64,000 bases of DNA from Pseudopedobacter alpinus. GTDB taxonomy: Bacteria > Bacteroidota > Bacteroidia > Sphingobacteriales > Sphingobacteriaceae. Location: positions 1 to 64,000 of the forward strand of contig NZ_JBHULV010000056.1 in assembly GCF_042684645.1 (NCBI RefSeq), in the 5' to 3' direction. The first letter of the stretch is position 1; every line of letters begins with the position of its first letter. Below the pieces are notes generated by a model. It was given only the letters and a program-made list of their open reading frames with translations, did no database searches and was not told the origin of the DNA. Of the stretch, positions 8,455 to 17,005 are shown piece after piece. Made by a program: the position numbers and the translations under genes.

Positions 8455-10268
8455 TCAAGTTCTAAACTTATTTTCACTAAAGTTCCCGTCTCTTTAGTTT
8501 CTAAATCATGTTTATCCACTATAGTTAAATCAATTTTTCTGTTGTATAAACTGGTCCATTGTGCTAAATAATTTTTTGTTATTTCTGTTGCTCTTGATTT
8601 ATAATCTGCTTGAGATAAATTGAGGTGTTTTTGAATACCAATACCATTATCTTCCACTTCAATAACTAAAATATTTAAATGCTCTGTAAATGATATTTTA
8701 ATAGTTTTATTTACTGCTTGTTGATGAAAAGCATGTTTAATTGCGTTTTCTACAAACGGTTGTAGTAGCATGGGTGGCAAAAAAATTAAATCACCATTTT
8801 TAATCATGTTTTTGTTTATGCTGTAATTAATGCTTTCACCAAATCTTAAGCTTTCCATTGCCAAATACATTTCTAAATAAGTAATGTTTTCTTCTAAACT
8901 AATTTGTTTTCTGATGGAGTTTTCAAGTGTTAAACGCAGTAATTTGGAGAATTTTAAAAGATAACTTGACGCTTTATCATTTTGGTTTTGAAGTATTAAA
9001 TTTCTAATTGCGTTTAAACAATTAAAAGTAAAATGCGGATTCATTTGTGCCTGCAAAGCCATCATTTGCACTTCTAAAACTTGCTTTTGATATTTAATTT
9101 TCTCTCTGCTTTCTTCAACCATTTTACCTCCTAAACCCAAAGAGAAAAAGCAAAGCTCAATAAATGTCCCAATTTGAGTATAGTTATTAGGGAGAAGCCC
9201 CAAAAATTTCCAACCAAAAACTTGGCTAAAAGTGCCTCCAATGTTTCCTAAATAAAAGAACAAAATTCCCCATAAAATATACTTGTAGAAATTATAATGC
9301 CTCACTCTAAATAACTTATAAATAATAAAAGCATAATACGGAATAACAGCAAAAAGCAGTACACTATTTACCTTAAAAGCTATATTTTGAAGCTTTAAAT
9401 TGGTTGATATTAATAAGATGATATTGACAATAATAACTATCGAAAAAATGTAATTAATAATTGTTAAGCCTTTATTAACAGATTTTAAACGTTCTTTAAG
9501 CTTTAAAAATTTAATTAAAAATAGGTGGTAACAAATAAGGTAAGCAAAAACTAAAGTTTCTTTAGATTGGATAAAAACCTGTGGATAATCCCAAATAAAA
9601 AACGAGTTGAATTTTACCGGAAAATCGGCAATGATGCTAAAAGCTAATACAAAAATTAAGTAACCTGCATAGCTTAAAAAATCACTCGATTTATTTTGTA
9701 AATAAATTAAAAAACTAAATAAAGCCATGATTATTAAACTTCCTAAAAACAATAACGAAATGTAAAGACTGGTTTTAACCGCTTTGTCTTCTTTGTTCTT
9801 CAATTCGTAATAAGCTTCGGGATTGTAAATGTGGATAGTGTTATCTGCAGCTTTTAATTCAAAATTATTAATCGAAACTGATAGCTTTAATACTTGATTT
9901 GGTAATATCTCTACCTTAAAAGTTTGCAAATCTGGATTGTTGCTTCGTTGATGGTAAGGAGTTAATGGCCCATTTTGTACTTGGTTTTTGCTGTCAACTT
10001 TTAAAGTTAAGGCATAATTAAAACCTTGTTGTAACCTAAAAACATCAATAGAGTGATACTTATACAAGTTTTGTGTTCCTACCCTTATATAAACTATAGT
10101 TTTTAAGTCGCCTTGGTTTTTTAAAGTAAAGTTTGAAGTGTTTTTTAAAGAATGAAAATAAATTTGGCTTTTTTTAGAAAGAACGGTTGTTTCTATAATT
10201 TGTTCCGCAACGCCATCAAAACTCCATAAATTGATTAAGCAGGAAAAAAGAATTGCTAATTTTTTCAA
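8451..10268 (-). CDS. Second 7TMR-DISM / LytS-type sensor histidine kinase
   Basis: A 605-residue inner-membrane kinase with the same plan as the kinase at 5630. It has a signal peptide, a periplasmic DISM beta domain (about residues 20-160), seven membrane segments (about 165-385), a short coil and a His_kinase domain. The acceptor His is at about residue 412 (NPHFTFNCL). The N-box (PFVENAIKH) and G-box (VEDNGIGI) are intact. It has no regulator of its own nearby and converges with the LytTR gene, overlapping it by 4 bases, so it may feed the same regulator. The periplasmic domain differs clearly from that of the other kinase, suggesting a second ligand. Confidence 0.87.
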   Translation of the reverse strand: MKKLAILFSCLINLWSFDGVAEQIIETTVLSKKSQIYFHSLKNTSNFTLKNQGDLKTIVYIRVGTQNLYKYHSIDVFRLQQGFNYALTLKVDSKNQVQNGPLTPYHQRSNNPDLQTFKVEILPNQVLKLSVSINNFELKAADNTIHIYNPEAYYELKNKEDKAVKTSLYISLLFLGSLIIMALFSFLIYLQNKSSDFLSYAGYLIFVLAFSIIADFPVKFNSFFIWDYPQVFIQSKETLVFAYLICYHLFLIKFLKLKERLKSVNKGLTIINYIFSIVIIVNIILLISTNLKLQNIAFKVNSVLLFAVIPYYAFIIYKLFRVRHYNFYKYILWGILFFYLGNIGGTFSQVFGWKFLGLLPNNYTQIGTFIELCFFSLGLGGKMVEESREKIKYQKQVLEVQMMALQAQMNPHFTFNCLNAIRNLILQNQNDKASSYLLKFSKLLRLTLENSIRKQISLEENITYLEMYLAMESLRFGESINYSINKNMIKNGDLIFLPPMLLQPFVENAIKHAFHQQAVNKTIKISFTEHLNILVIEVEDNGIGIQKHLNLSQADYKSRATEITKNYLAQWTSLYNRKIDLTIVDKHDLETKETGTLVKISLELD

Positions 10269-10323
10269 AACCGTAAAAGTTATAGAACTAATTTACACCA
10301 AAATTTAATAAAAAGAGGATTAC

Positions 10324-10355
10324 AAAAAAAAGCTTTACAAACTAATCTGTAAAGC
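10324..10355 (-). terminator. Terminator of the S1/P1 nuclease gene
   Basis: GCTTTACA (10332-10339) pairs with TGTAAAGC (10348-10355) around an 8-base loop. Read on the minus strand, an eight-T run follows (A-run 10324-10331 on the plus strand). It lies 22 bases past the nuclease stop codon. Confidence 0.8.
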
Positions 10356-10377
10356 CCTTCTCTATCTGTAAAGTTAT

Positions 10378-11163
10378 TTACTTATAAATCTTATTTAAAT
10401 AACCTGCTAGCCTAATTCCAGCTTTTTGCATTCTTTCTTTATAAATTTCTGAATGATTTGGATAGTAAGTATAATCAAAATCTGAGTTTTCTGCTGCTTC
10501 AGCATAAAGTAATGTTGCTATTTGGTATGATTCAAATAGCCAAACAGTTACATCGTCATTTTGCCATTGTTTAATTTTTTCTTCGCTCACATTATCAAAA
10601 GCTGTAGCCATTTCTGTAAAACTAAAGCCGTTATATTCTACCAAACCACTATCCCAAAGTGCATGTATGTTTGTTTCTCTACCTCTAAATTTTACTTTAA
10701 TATCATTTCCTCCTTTATCCTCACCTCTGCCTACATGAAAAGGTTGGTGTAAATCTCCAATTAAATGAATAATAAATTTTAAAGCAAATACCTTTTCTTC
10801 TCTACTGCTTTTAGCATCTTTTAGCTGCTTTTCCATTTTTAGTAAAGCATTGTAAACGTTTGCTCCGGTATCTGCTTTTAAAGCCACAACATACTCTTGG
10901 TAATTTAAACCTTGTTTTAAATTGATATAGTGCCATGGAGCGGTGTAGGAAAATTCTTTTGCCGACCTCACCTCATCTGCATAAGTGCTTACTAGTGGTA
11001 TTGTTTCTGTTCCAAGTAAAGCTGTAACCGCTATTTTGGTTTTCGGAGTTAAATGATTTTCTGCAATTTTAGCGATAGACCTATGCGCAACAACGCCCCA
11101 AGATACCAGAGACATGCTAGCAATTAATAAAGCGAAAGGAAATATATTTTTTTTAATCATCAT
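10378..11163 (-). CDS. S1/P1-type zinc-dependent nuclease, exported
   Basis: A 261-residue protein with a signal peptide. The mature N-terminus would begin at the Trp in SWGVVAH, the zinc-ligating N-terminal Trp typical of the family. Other ligands are visible: HRSIAKIAENH near the start, HLIGDLHQPFHVG (about residues 135-147) and NIHALWDSGLVE (about 165-176). The family hydrolyses single-stranded DNA and RNA in the periplasm or outside, and the length is normal. It has its own terminator and no operon partners. The start could be either of two adjacent Met codons. A role in scavenging phosphate or nucleotides is likely. Confidence 0.9.
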   Translation of the reverse strand: MMIKKNIFPFALLIASMSLVSWGVVAHRSIAKIAENHLTPKTKIAVTALLGTETIPLVSTYADEVRSAKEFSYTAPWHYINLKQGLNYQEYVVALKADTGANVYNALLKMEKQLKDAKSSREEKVFALKFIIHLIGDLHQPFHVGRGEDKGGNDIKVKFRGRETNIHALWDSGLVEYNGFSFTEMATAFDNVSEEKIKQWQNDDVTVWLFESYQIATLLYAEAAENSDFDYTYYPNHSEIYKERMQKAGIRLAGYLNKIYK

Positions 11164-11312
11164 GTTGAATTTTCAGTCAAATATAGCTTATCAAGTTTTT
11201 ATTGCACTATTGTAGCAAATAAATAACATACAGTTTATAGCAGTATAACATCAAAATTACTTTGTCTTAAAGCACAAAACCTTACCTTTAAACTAAACAC
11301 AAAAAAAATTTT

Positions 11313-12947
11313 ATGTTAAAAGGATTTTTTAAAGTACCTACACCAACAAATGAACCTATATACAGTTACGCTCCTGGAACAAAAGAAAGAGCATTGCTTA
11401 AGAATGCTTTAGTAGAAGCTCGCAGTAAAGAAATTGATATACCAATGTATATTGGAGGCAAAGAAGTAACTACAAAAAATAAAAAAACAATATCTCCGCC
11501 ACATAACCATAAACACAAATTAGGCGAATTTAGTTATGGGGATACAACACATGTTAAGCAAGCGATTGATGCTGCCTTAGCGGCAAAAAATGATTGGGAA
11601 AATTTAGCTTGGGAACACAGAGCAGCTATATTTTTAAAAGCGGCCGATTTAATTGCTACAAAATATCGTTACGAATTAAATGCAGCCACGATGTTGTGCC
11701 AATCTAAAAATGCTTTTCAAGCCGAAATTGATTCTGCTTGTGAGATGATAGACTTTTTGCGTTTTAATGTAAGCTACATGGCAGAAATTTATCAGCAACA
11801 ACCACCAATATCGCCCAGTGGAGTGTGGAATAGGTTAGAGCAGCGCCCTTTGGAAGGTTTTATATTTGCGCTTACTCCATTTAATTTTACTGCAATTGCT
11901 GGTAATTTGCCAACCTCTTGCGCCATGATGGGCAATGTGGTAGTTTGGAAACCCGCCGATACGCAAGTATATTCTGCAAACGTATTGATGAAAATTTTTA
12001 AGGAAGCTGGTGTGCCCGATGGCGTTATAAATTTAATTTATGCTGACGGACCAGAAGTTGGCGAAGTTGTTTTTAACCATCCAGATTTTGCAGGGATACA
12101 TTTTACAGGATCAACTGCGGTATTCCAACATATTTGGAAAACTATTGGGAACAATATTCACAAGTATAAAAGCTACCCTCGTATTGTTGGCGAAACCGGA
12201 GGTAAAGATTTTATTTTGGTGCATCCATCTGCCGATTGGCAAGCGGCTGTAACCGGCATAGTTCGTGGTGCTTTCGAGTATCAAGGACAAAAATGTTCTG
12301 CTGCTTCTCGTACTTATATTCCAAAATCTTTATGGTCAGCAATGAAAGAAAAAATGCTGGCAGATGTTGCTTCTTTTAAAATGGGAGGCACAGAAGATTT
12401 TAGCAATTTTGTGAACGCTGTTATTGATGAAAAATCTTTCAATAAGTTAGCTAAATATTTAGACCAAGCCAAAAAAGACAAAGACTCAGAAATAATTTGC
12501 GGTGGTAATTACGATAAAACAGAAGGTTATTTTATAGAACCTACTATTATATTAACCAGTAACCCAAAATACACCACCATGTGCGAAGAGTTGTTTGGAC
12601 CCGTTTTAACTATTTATGTTTATGAGGATGATGCTTTTGAAGCTACATTAAAACTGGTTGATGAAACATCTCCTTATGCTTTAACCGGAGCTGTTTTTGC
12701 ACAAGATCGTTATGCTATAGAGCAAGCCTCGGTAGCTTTAAGAAATGCAGCAGGTAATTTTTACATTAACGATAAATGTACCGGTGCAGTAGTTGGGCAA
12801 CAACCATTTGGTGGCGCAAGAGGTTCGGGTACAAATGATAAAGCTGGCGCAATGGTTAATCTTTTACGTTGGGTTTCGCCACGTACCATTAAAGAAACCT
12901 TTAACCCACCAACAGATTATAGGTATCCGTTTTTAGCAGAAGATTAA
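11313..12947 (+). CDS. pruA: 1-pyrroline-5-carboxylate (glutamate semialdehyde) dehydrogenase
   Basis: A cytoplasmic NAD-dependent aldehyde dehydrogenase that oxidises glutamate-gamma-semialdehyde to glutamate, the second step of proline breakdown. It has 544 residues, usual for the monofunctional RocA/PruA type. The catalytic Cys is at about residue 328 (YQGQKCSAASR) and the general-base Glu at about 294 (GETGGKD). The cofactor-fold motif (HFTGST) is intact. PutA-type proline dehydrogenase is not adjacent. It converges with katG, and the two share a bidirectional terminator. Confidence 0.93.
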   Translation: MLKGFFKVPTPTNEPIYSYAPGTKERALLKNALVEARSKEIDIPMYIGGKEVTTKNKKTISPPHNHKHKLGEFSYGDTTHVKQAIDAALAAKNDWENLAWEHRAAIFLKAADLIATKYRYELNAATMLCQSKNAFQAEIDSACEMIDFLRFNVSYMAEIYQQQPPISPSGVWNRLEQRPLEGFIFALTPFNFTAIAGNLPTSCAMMGNVVVWKPADTQVYSANVLMKIFKEAGVPDGVINLIYADGPEVGEVVFNHPDFAGIHFTGSTAVFQHIWKTIGNNIHKYKSYPRIVGETGGKDFILVHPSADWQAAVTGIVRGAFEYQGQKCSAASRTYIPKSLWSAMKEKMLADVASFKMGGTEDFSNFVNAVIDEKSFNKLAKYLDQAKKDKDSEIICGGNYDKTEGYFIEPTIILTSNPKYTTMCEELFGPVLTIYVYEDDAFEATLKLVDETSPYALTGAVFAQDRYAIEQASVALRNAAGNFYINDKCTGAVVGQQPFGGARGSGTNDKAGAMVNLLRWVSPRTIKETFNPPTDYRYPFLAED

Positions 12948-13069
12948 ATAGATGCTTAACACTTTTTAAAGGCGCAAAGCTTTAAACTAAAAGCTTAAAC
13001 CGATATATAGAACATTAAACTGTTTGCTGAATTAATAATCAATCTCAGGTTTCAATGAAAATCAATTAA

Positions 13070-13102
13070 TAAAAAAAGCAGGACTTTCATCCTGCTTTTT
13101 TT
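13070..13102. terminator. Bidirectional terminator between pruA and katG
   Basis: GCAGGA (13078-13083) pairs with TCCTGC (13090-13095) around a CTTTCA loop. A seven-T run follows at 13096-13102 and an A-run precedes from about 13070, so the hairpin can stop transcription from both convergent genes. Confidence 0.85.
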
Positions 13103-13162
13103 GTATCCTAAGAAATTAATATCGGCTAAGATAAAGTATCAAAACCGATATTTTTTAAAGTT

Positions 13163-15457
13163 TTAATTTAAAGATAAATCAAACCTATCAGCATTCATTA
13201 CTTTTACCCAAGCTTTTACAAAGTCTTTAACAAATTTTTCTTTGCTATCATCTTGTGCATAAACTTCTGCATAAGAACGTAAAATAGAGTTAGAGCCAAA
13301 AACTAAATCCATGCGAGTGGCTGTCCATTTTACGGCTCCAGTATTACGGTCGCAAATTTCATAAAGTCCTTTATCTTTAGGTATCCAAGTATTTGCCATA
13401 TCTGTTAAATTCACAAAAAAATCGTTGCTTAAAGTGCCTATTTTATCTGTAAAAACACCATGTTTTGTATCGCCATAATTTGTACCTAACATTCTCATAC
13501 CGCCAACAAGTACTGTCATTTCTGGTGCAGTTAAACCCATCAATTGTGTTCTGTCAAGCATTAATTCTTCTGCACTTACCACGTAATCTTTTTTACTAAA
13601 GTTACGGTAACCATCAGCAAGAGGTTCTAAAGGCGCAAAAGAATCTGCATCTGTCATCTCATCAGTAGCATCTCCACGGCCAGCAGCAAACGGAACAGTA
13701 ATATCAAAACCTGCGGCTTTTGCAGCTTTTTCTACACCTAAACTTCCAGCTAAAACAATTGCATCGGCAATGCTCATTCCGCATTCAGCCGCAATAGGCT
13801 CTAAAACTGATAAAACGTGGGCTAAACGCTGTGGCTCATTACCTTCCCAATCTTTTTGAGGTGCTAAACGAATACGAGCGCCATTTGCTCCACCACGCAT
13901 ATCTGAACCGCGGAAAGTACGAGCACTGTCCCAGGCTGTAGCAACCATTTCTGAAACTGATAAACCAGATTCAGCAATTTTTTGCTTAGCTGCAGCTACA
14001 TCATAATTAGTATTACCAGCCGGAATTGGGTCTTGCCATATTAAATCTTCTTGTGGTACATCGGTACCAAAGTATCTCACTTTTGGCCCCATGTCTCTGT
14101 GGGTTAATTTAAACCAAGCTTTTGCAAAAGTTTCAGAAAAATATTCCTGATCGTTCATAAATTTTAAAGATATTTCCCTGTAAATCGGGTCCATCTTCAT
14201 CGCCATATCAGCGTCAGTCATCATCGGGTTATGGCGAATATTAGCATCTTCAACATCTACTGGTCTGTCTTCTTCTTTAATATTTATTGGTTCCCATTGC
14301 CAAGCACCCGCTGGGCTTTTACGTGGTTCCCAATCGTGGTTAAACAACATCTGAAAAAATCCATTATCCCATTTTGTTGGGTTCGTAGTCCATGCACCTT
14401 CTAATCCACTGGTTACGGTATAACGACCTTTACCTGTATTGCTTGGATTTTTCCAACCTAAACCTTGGTCTTCAAAACCTGCTGCTTCTGGCGCTGCGCC
14501 TAAAATACTCGCATCACCGTTACCGTGTGTTTTACCAACAGTGTGCCCGCCTGCTGTTAAAGCCACAGTTTCCTCGTCATTCATAGCCATTCTAGCAAAG
14601 GTTTCACGTATATGTGCAGCAGTTTTTAAAGGATTTTGTTTTCCGTTAACACCTTCTGGGTTCACATAAATTAAACCCATTTGTACCGCAGCTAAAGGAT
14701 TTTCCATGGTACTTGGGTCATCCACATTAGTATAACGCTCATCACTTGGCGCTAACCATTCTTTTTCTGCTCCCCAATAAGTGTCTATTTCTGGGCTCCA
14801 AATATCTTTACGTCCAAATGCAAAACCATAAGTTTTTAAGCCCATATTTTCATAAGCAATAGTTCCTGCTAAAACCATTAAATCGGCCCAGCTTACTTTA
14901 TTGCCATATTTTTTCTTAATTGGCCATAATAATCTTTTTGCTTTGTCTAAACTCACATTGTCTGGCCACGAGTTTAAAGGCGCAAAACGTAAATTTCCGG
15001 CACCACCGCCACCACGACCATCAGAAATACGGTAAGAACCAGCCGAATGCCAAGAAAGACGTATCATTAATCCTCCGTAATGCCCCCAATCTGCCGGCCA
15101 CCAATCTTGGCTATCCGTCATTAAAGCATGCATATCTTCTTTTAATGCTGCTATATCTAATTTTTTTAGTTCTTCATAGTAATCAAAATCTTCACCTAAA
15201 GGATTTGTTTTTGTATCATGCTGATGCAAAATATCAAGATTAAGTGCATTTGGCCACCAATCTTTTACAGATGCTTTGTTGGATGTATTTCCACCATGCA
15301 TTACCGGGCATTTAGCTGCAGATGAGTTTTGAGAAGAGGAATCATGGTTGCCTTCAACAATCGTAGTTCCCTCGTCATCTTTTTGTTTCTCTTGACCGTG
15401 ATTAAACGGGCATTTACCTTCATCATTAGATGAGTTTGGATATTTTTGATTTTCCAT
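13163..15457 (-). CDS. katG: Catalase-peroxidase
   Basis: A bifunctional haem enzyme that removes hydrogen peroxide. It has 764 residues and two peroxidase-like domains, only the first binding haem. Active-site Arg133, Trp136 and His137 are visible (IRLSWHSAGSYR). The Tyr of the Met-Tyr-Trp adduct is in IYVNPEGVNG and the proximal His in LTAGGHTVGKTHG. There is no signal peptide, so it is cytoplasmic. The N-terminal 60 residues carry two CPxxHG-like motifs (CPFNHG, CPVMHG) common in Bacteroidota KatG. It is a single gene with a -7 promoter box at 15496-15503. I see no convincing OxyR site. Confidence 0.96.
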   Translation of the reverse strand: MENQKYPNSSNDEGKCPFNHGQEKQKDDEGTTIVEGNHDSSSQNSSAAKCPVMHGGNTSNKASVKDWWPNALNLDILHQHDTKTNPLGEDFDYYEELKKLDIAALKEDMHALMTDSQDWWPADWGHYGGLMIRLSWHSAGSYRISDGRGGGGAGNLRFAPLNSWPDNVSLDKAKRLLWPIKKKYGNKVSWADLMVLAGTIAYENMGLKTYGFAFGRKDIWSPEIDTYWGAEKEWLAPSDERYTNVDDPSTMENPLAAVQMGLIYVNPEGVNGKQNPLKTAAHIRETFARMAMNDEETVALTAGGHTVGKTHGNGDASILGAAPEAAGFEDQGLGWKNPSNTGKGRYTVTSGLEGAWTTNPTKWDNGFFQMLFNHDWEPRKSPAGAWQWEPINIKEEDRPVDVEDANIRHNPMMTDADMAMKMDPIYREISLKFMNDQEYFSETFAKAWFKLTHRDMGPKVRYFGTDVPQEDLIWQDPIPAGNTNYDVAAAKQKIAESGLSVSEMVATAWDSARTFRGSDMRGGANGARIRLAPQKDWEGNEPQRLAHVLSVLEPIAAECGMSIADAIVLAGSLGVEKAAKAAGFDITVPFAAGRGDATDEMTDADSFAPLEPLADGYRNFSKKDYVVSAEELMLDRTQLMGLTAPEMTVLVGGMRMLGTNYGDTKHGVFTDKIGTLSNDFFVNLTDMANTWIPKDKGLYEICDRNTGAVKWTATRMDLVFGSNSILRSYAEVYAQDDSKEKFVKDFVKAWVKVMNADRFDLSLN

Positions 15458-15495
15458 TTTTGAAAAGGTTTATAATTAAAGAATATCTATTTATC

Positions 15496-15503
15496 CAAAT
15501 TTA
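15496..15503 (-). promoter_or_regulatory. Candidate -7 promoter box of katG
   Basis: TAAATTTG on the minus strand is an exact match to TAnnTTTG, 38 bases before the katG start. No clear TTG lies 19-21 bases upstream, which would fit a promoter needing an activator. Confidence 0.45.
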
Positions 15504-15599
15504 ACTTAATTCTACTCATAAAGTGCATTACTTTAATCCTATTAATTGATAGAAGTATAGAAAAAATTTATACTTATTTTAAAGAGTATGTTTTTTATG

Positions 15600-15720
15600 T
15601 TTTGTAAGGGAAAGGGGTTACTACTATTTTCCGCTAGCCCGGCTATACGTTACAAGTCCGCATTCCGCAAGCTACATTGTGGGCTTTTCACTACTATCCG
15701 GTTTATTTACAAAGGTTATA
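15600..15720. repeat. GC-richer intergenic element, suspected dispersed repeat
   Basis: Inside the otherwise AT-rich gap between katG and the DUF2147 gene (15458-15820), about 100 bases are much richer in GC. They hold short complementary segments such as AGCCCGGCT and CCGCAAGC, with GGGCTTTT near the end. A second segment at 38570-38660, in the opposite direction, has similar pieces (CGGAC, CCGCT, GTAGTAG). I suspect a Bacteroidota intergenic repeat but cannot show it from one window. No gene is seen in the gap. Confidence 0.35.
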
Positions 15721-15820
15721 CAAAAAAATAGTCCATTTGATAACAATTTTTTGTTTTCTAAAAAACTGCACAGTTTTTGAATTACAAATAATCTGATATT
15801 ATAAAACAAAAAAATATTTT

Positions 15821-16210
15821 ATGAAAAACTTTAAAAAACATATTACTATATGCTCATTAGCATTGGCATTTATTTTAATGTCATCTTTTAAAACACAAGA
15901 TGCTGATGCAATTATTGGTACTTGGAAAGAGCAAGGTGGTACAAAAACTATCCAAATTTATAAGGTAGATGAATTTTATTTTGGCAAGCTAACAGAAAAC
16001 TTAAGTACAGACGAAAATAAAATAAAACCAGGTACTATTATTATGAAAAACTTTGTTTACGAAAATGGTGTGTGGGAAGGAACAATTGAAATACCCAATA
16101 GAGATATGAGTTTGAAAGGAAAAATTGTTTTAGAGAACGAAAATCAGATGAAAGCAATTGCCACTGTAATTTTTGTGGGTAAATCAAAAGTTTGGGATAG
16201 GGTAAAATAG
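15821..16210 (+). CDS. DUF2147-family exported protein
   Basis: A 129-residue protein with a signal peptide (about 22 residues) and one DUF2147 domain. The start IIGTWKEQGG, the central KIKPGTIIMKNFVYENGVWEGTI and the end VIFVGKSKVWDRVK are typical. The family is periplasmic with a lipocalin-like fold and no established activity. The length is that of a single domain. It stands alone between katG and the polysaccharide locus and has its own terminator 71 bases downstream. Confidence 0.85.
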   Translation: MKNFKKHITICSLALAFILMSSFKTQDADAIIGTWKEQGGTKTIQIYKVDEFYFGKLTENLSTDENKIKPGTIIMKNFVYENGVWEGTIEIPNRDMSLKGKIVLENENQMKAIATVIFVGKSKVWDRVK

Positions 16211-16281
16211 GAGCTTTGCTTTATCTATAAAGCGATAACACCTACCAAATTTAAAATCCAAAAAACATCATAATTTTTAAG

Positions 16282-16314
16282 CAGGATTCTTTAATAAAGA
16301 GTCCTGTTTTTTTT
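16282..16314 (+). terminator. Terminator after the DUF2147 gene
   Basis: CAGGATTCTTT pairs with AAAGAGTCCTG (one G-T pair) around a 3-base loop at 16282-16306, followed by eight T. Confidence 0.88.
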
Positions 16315-16338
16315 GCACCCCTTTACCATTCATTTATC

Positions 16339-16538
16339 AACCTGAGTTCGATAATTGATGATTAAATTAATATGATTTGGGCGTTTTAACACGCTGTTCG
16401 CTGTATCTTTTTGGCTATCATCCTGTAAGGAGTCGAAAGAAAGTAAAAAATGAGGTTAATTCCATCGTTAACGCTTTTGTACATTTCAAAACCAGGCTTG
16501 AGACATTATAATCTAACTATAATAATCCAACTCAGGTT
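16339..16538. repeat. 200-base segment with 18-base imperfect terminal inverted repeats
   Basis: The left end AACCTGAGTTCGATAATT (16339-16356) matches the complement of the right end (16521-16538) at 16 of 18 positions. The segment has no reading frame. Its ends match those of the 332-base segment at 58335-58666. A second inverted repeat (TTGAGACAT at 16498-16506, ATGTCTCAA at 16549-16557) straddles the right end. The pattern suggests a small non-autonomous mobile element. The rest of the gap (16211-17005) holds only the terminator and the susC promoter region. Confidence 0.55.
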
Positions 16539-16898
16539 ATATGGATATATGTCTCAAACAATTTACCCAGCATTTGTAGCAAAGCGTAAGGGTATTTAAG
16601 GCAACCTAAAATCTAAATATGACCACCGATAAAACCTTTTTTTAAATAGCCGAACTAAATAGAAGGCTTACATCATTTACTTTCTATTTTGAAATAATAA
16701 AGATTTATAAAGCAAATAAAATAAAACGCTCCTCCAACCTAAATATGGCATCAATAAAAGATATTTAATTTAAGATTATACCCTTAAAAACTTTAAAAAA
16801 TACACCTTCAAAAAAGCACAACTGTTTACTTTAGTGAAACCAATTAATGCCTTTTAATAAGTCAAAATTTTAACTAAAAAACCTTTTTTAATAAACAT

Positions 16899-16929
16899 TT
16901 TGATATAATTAAAATATACCCTACTTTTG
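16899..16929 (+). promoter_or_regulatory. Promoter of the SusC/SusD operon
   Basis: TTTG (16899-16902), 19 bases, then TACTTTTG (16922-16929): an exact match to the Bacteroidota housekeeping promoter. Transcription would start about 70 bases before the SusC start codon. Confidence 0.75.
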
Positions 16930-16984
16930 GTAAACCAATTTTTGGTAAACCAATTAGTCGGTTTTAATAACCGTTGTAAACCAA
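16927..16984. promoter_or_regulatory. Operator-like array TTGGTAAACCAA
   Basis: TTGGTAAACCAA occurs at 16927-16938 and 16942-16953, 15 bases apart. A shorter copy (TTGTAAACCAA) lies at 16974-16984. The first overlaps the end of the -7 box and all lie in the predicted leader, where a bound repressor would block transcription. The two-fold arms (TTGG/CCAA) suggest a LacI- or GntR-type protein; none is encoded in this window. Confidence 0.5.
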
Positions 16985-17005
16985 TTTAATAACCAATAAT
17001 AAATT

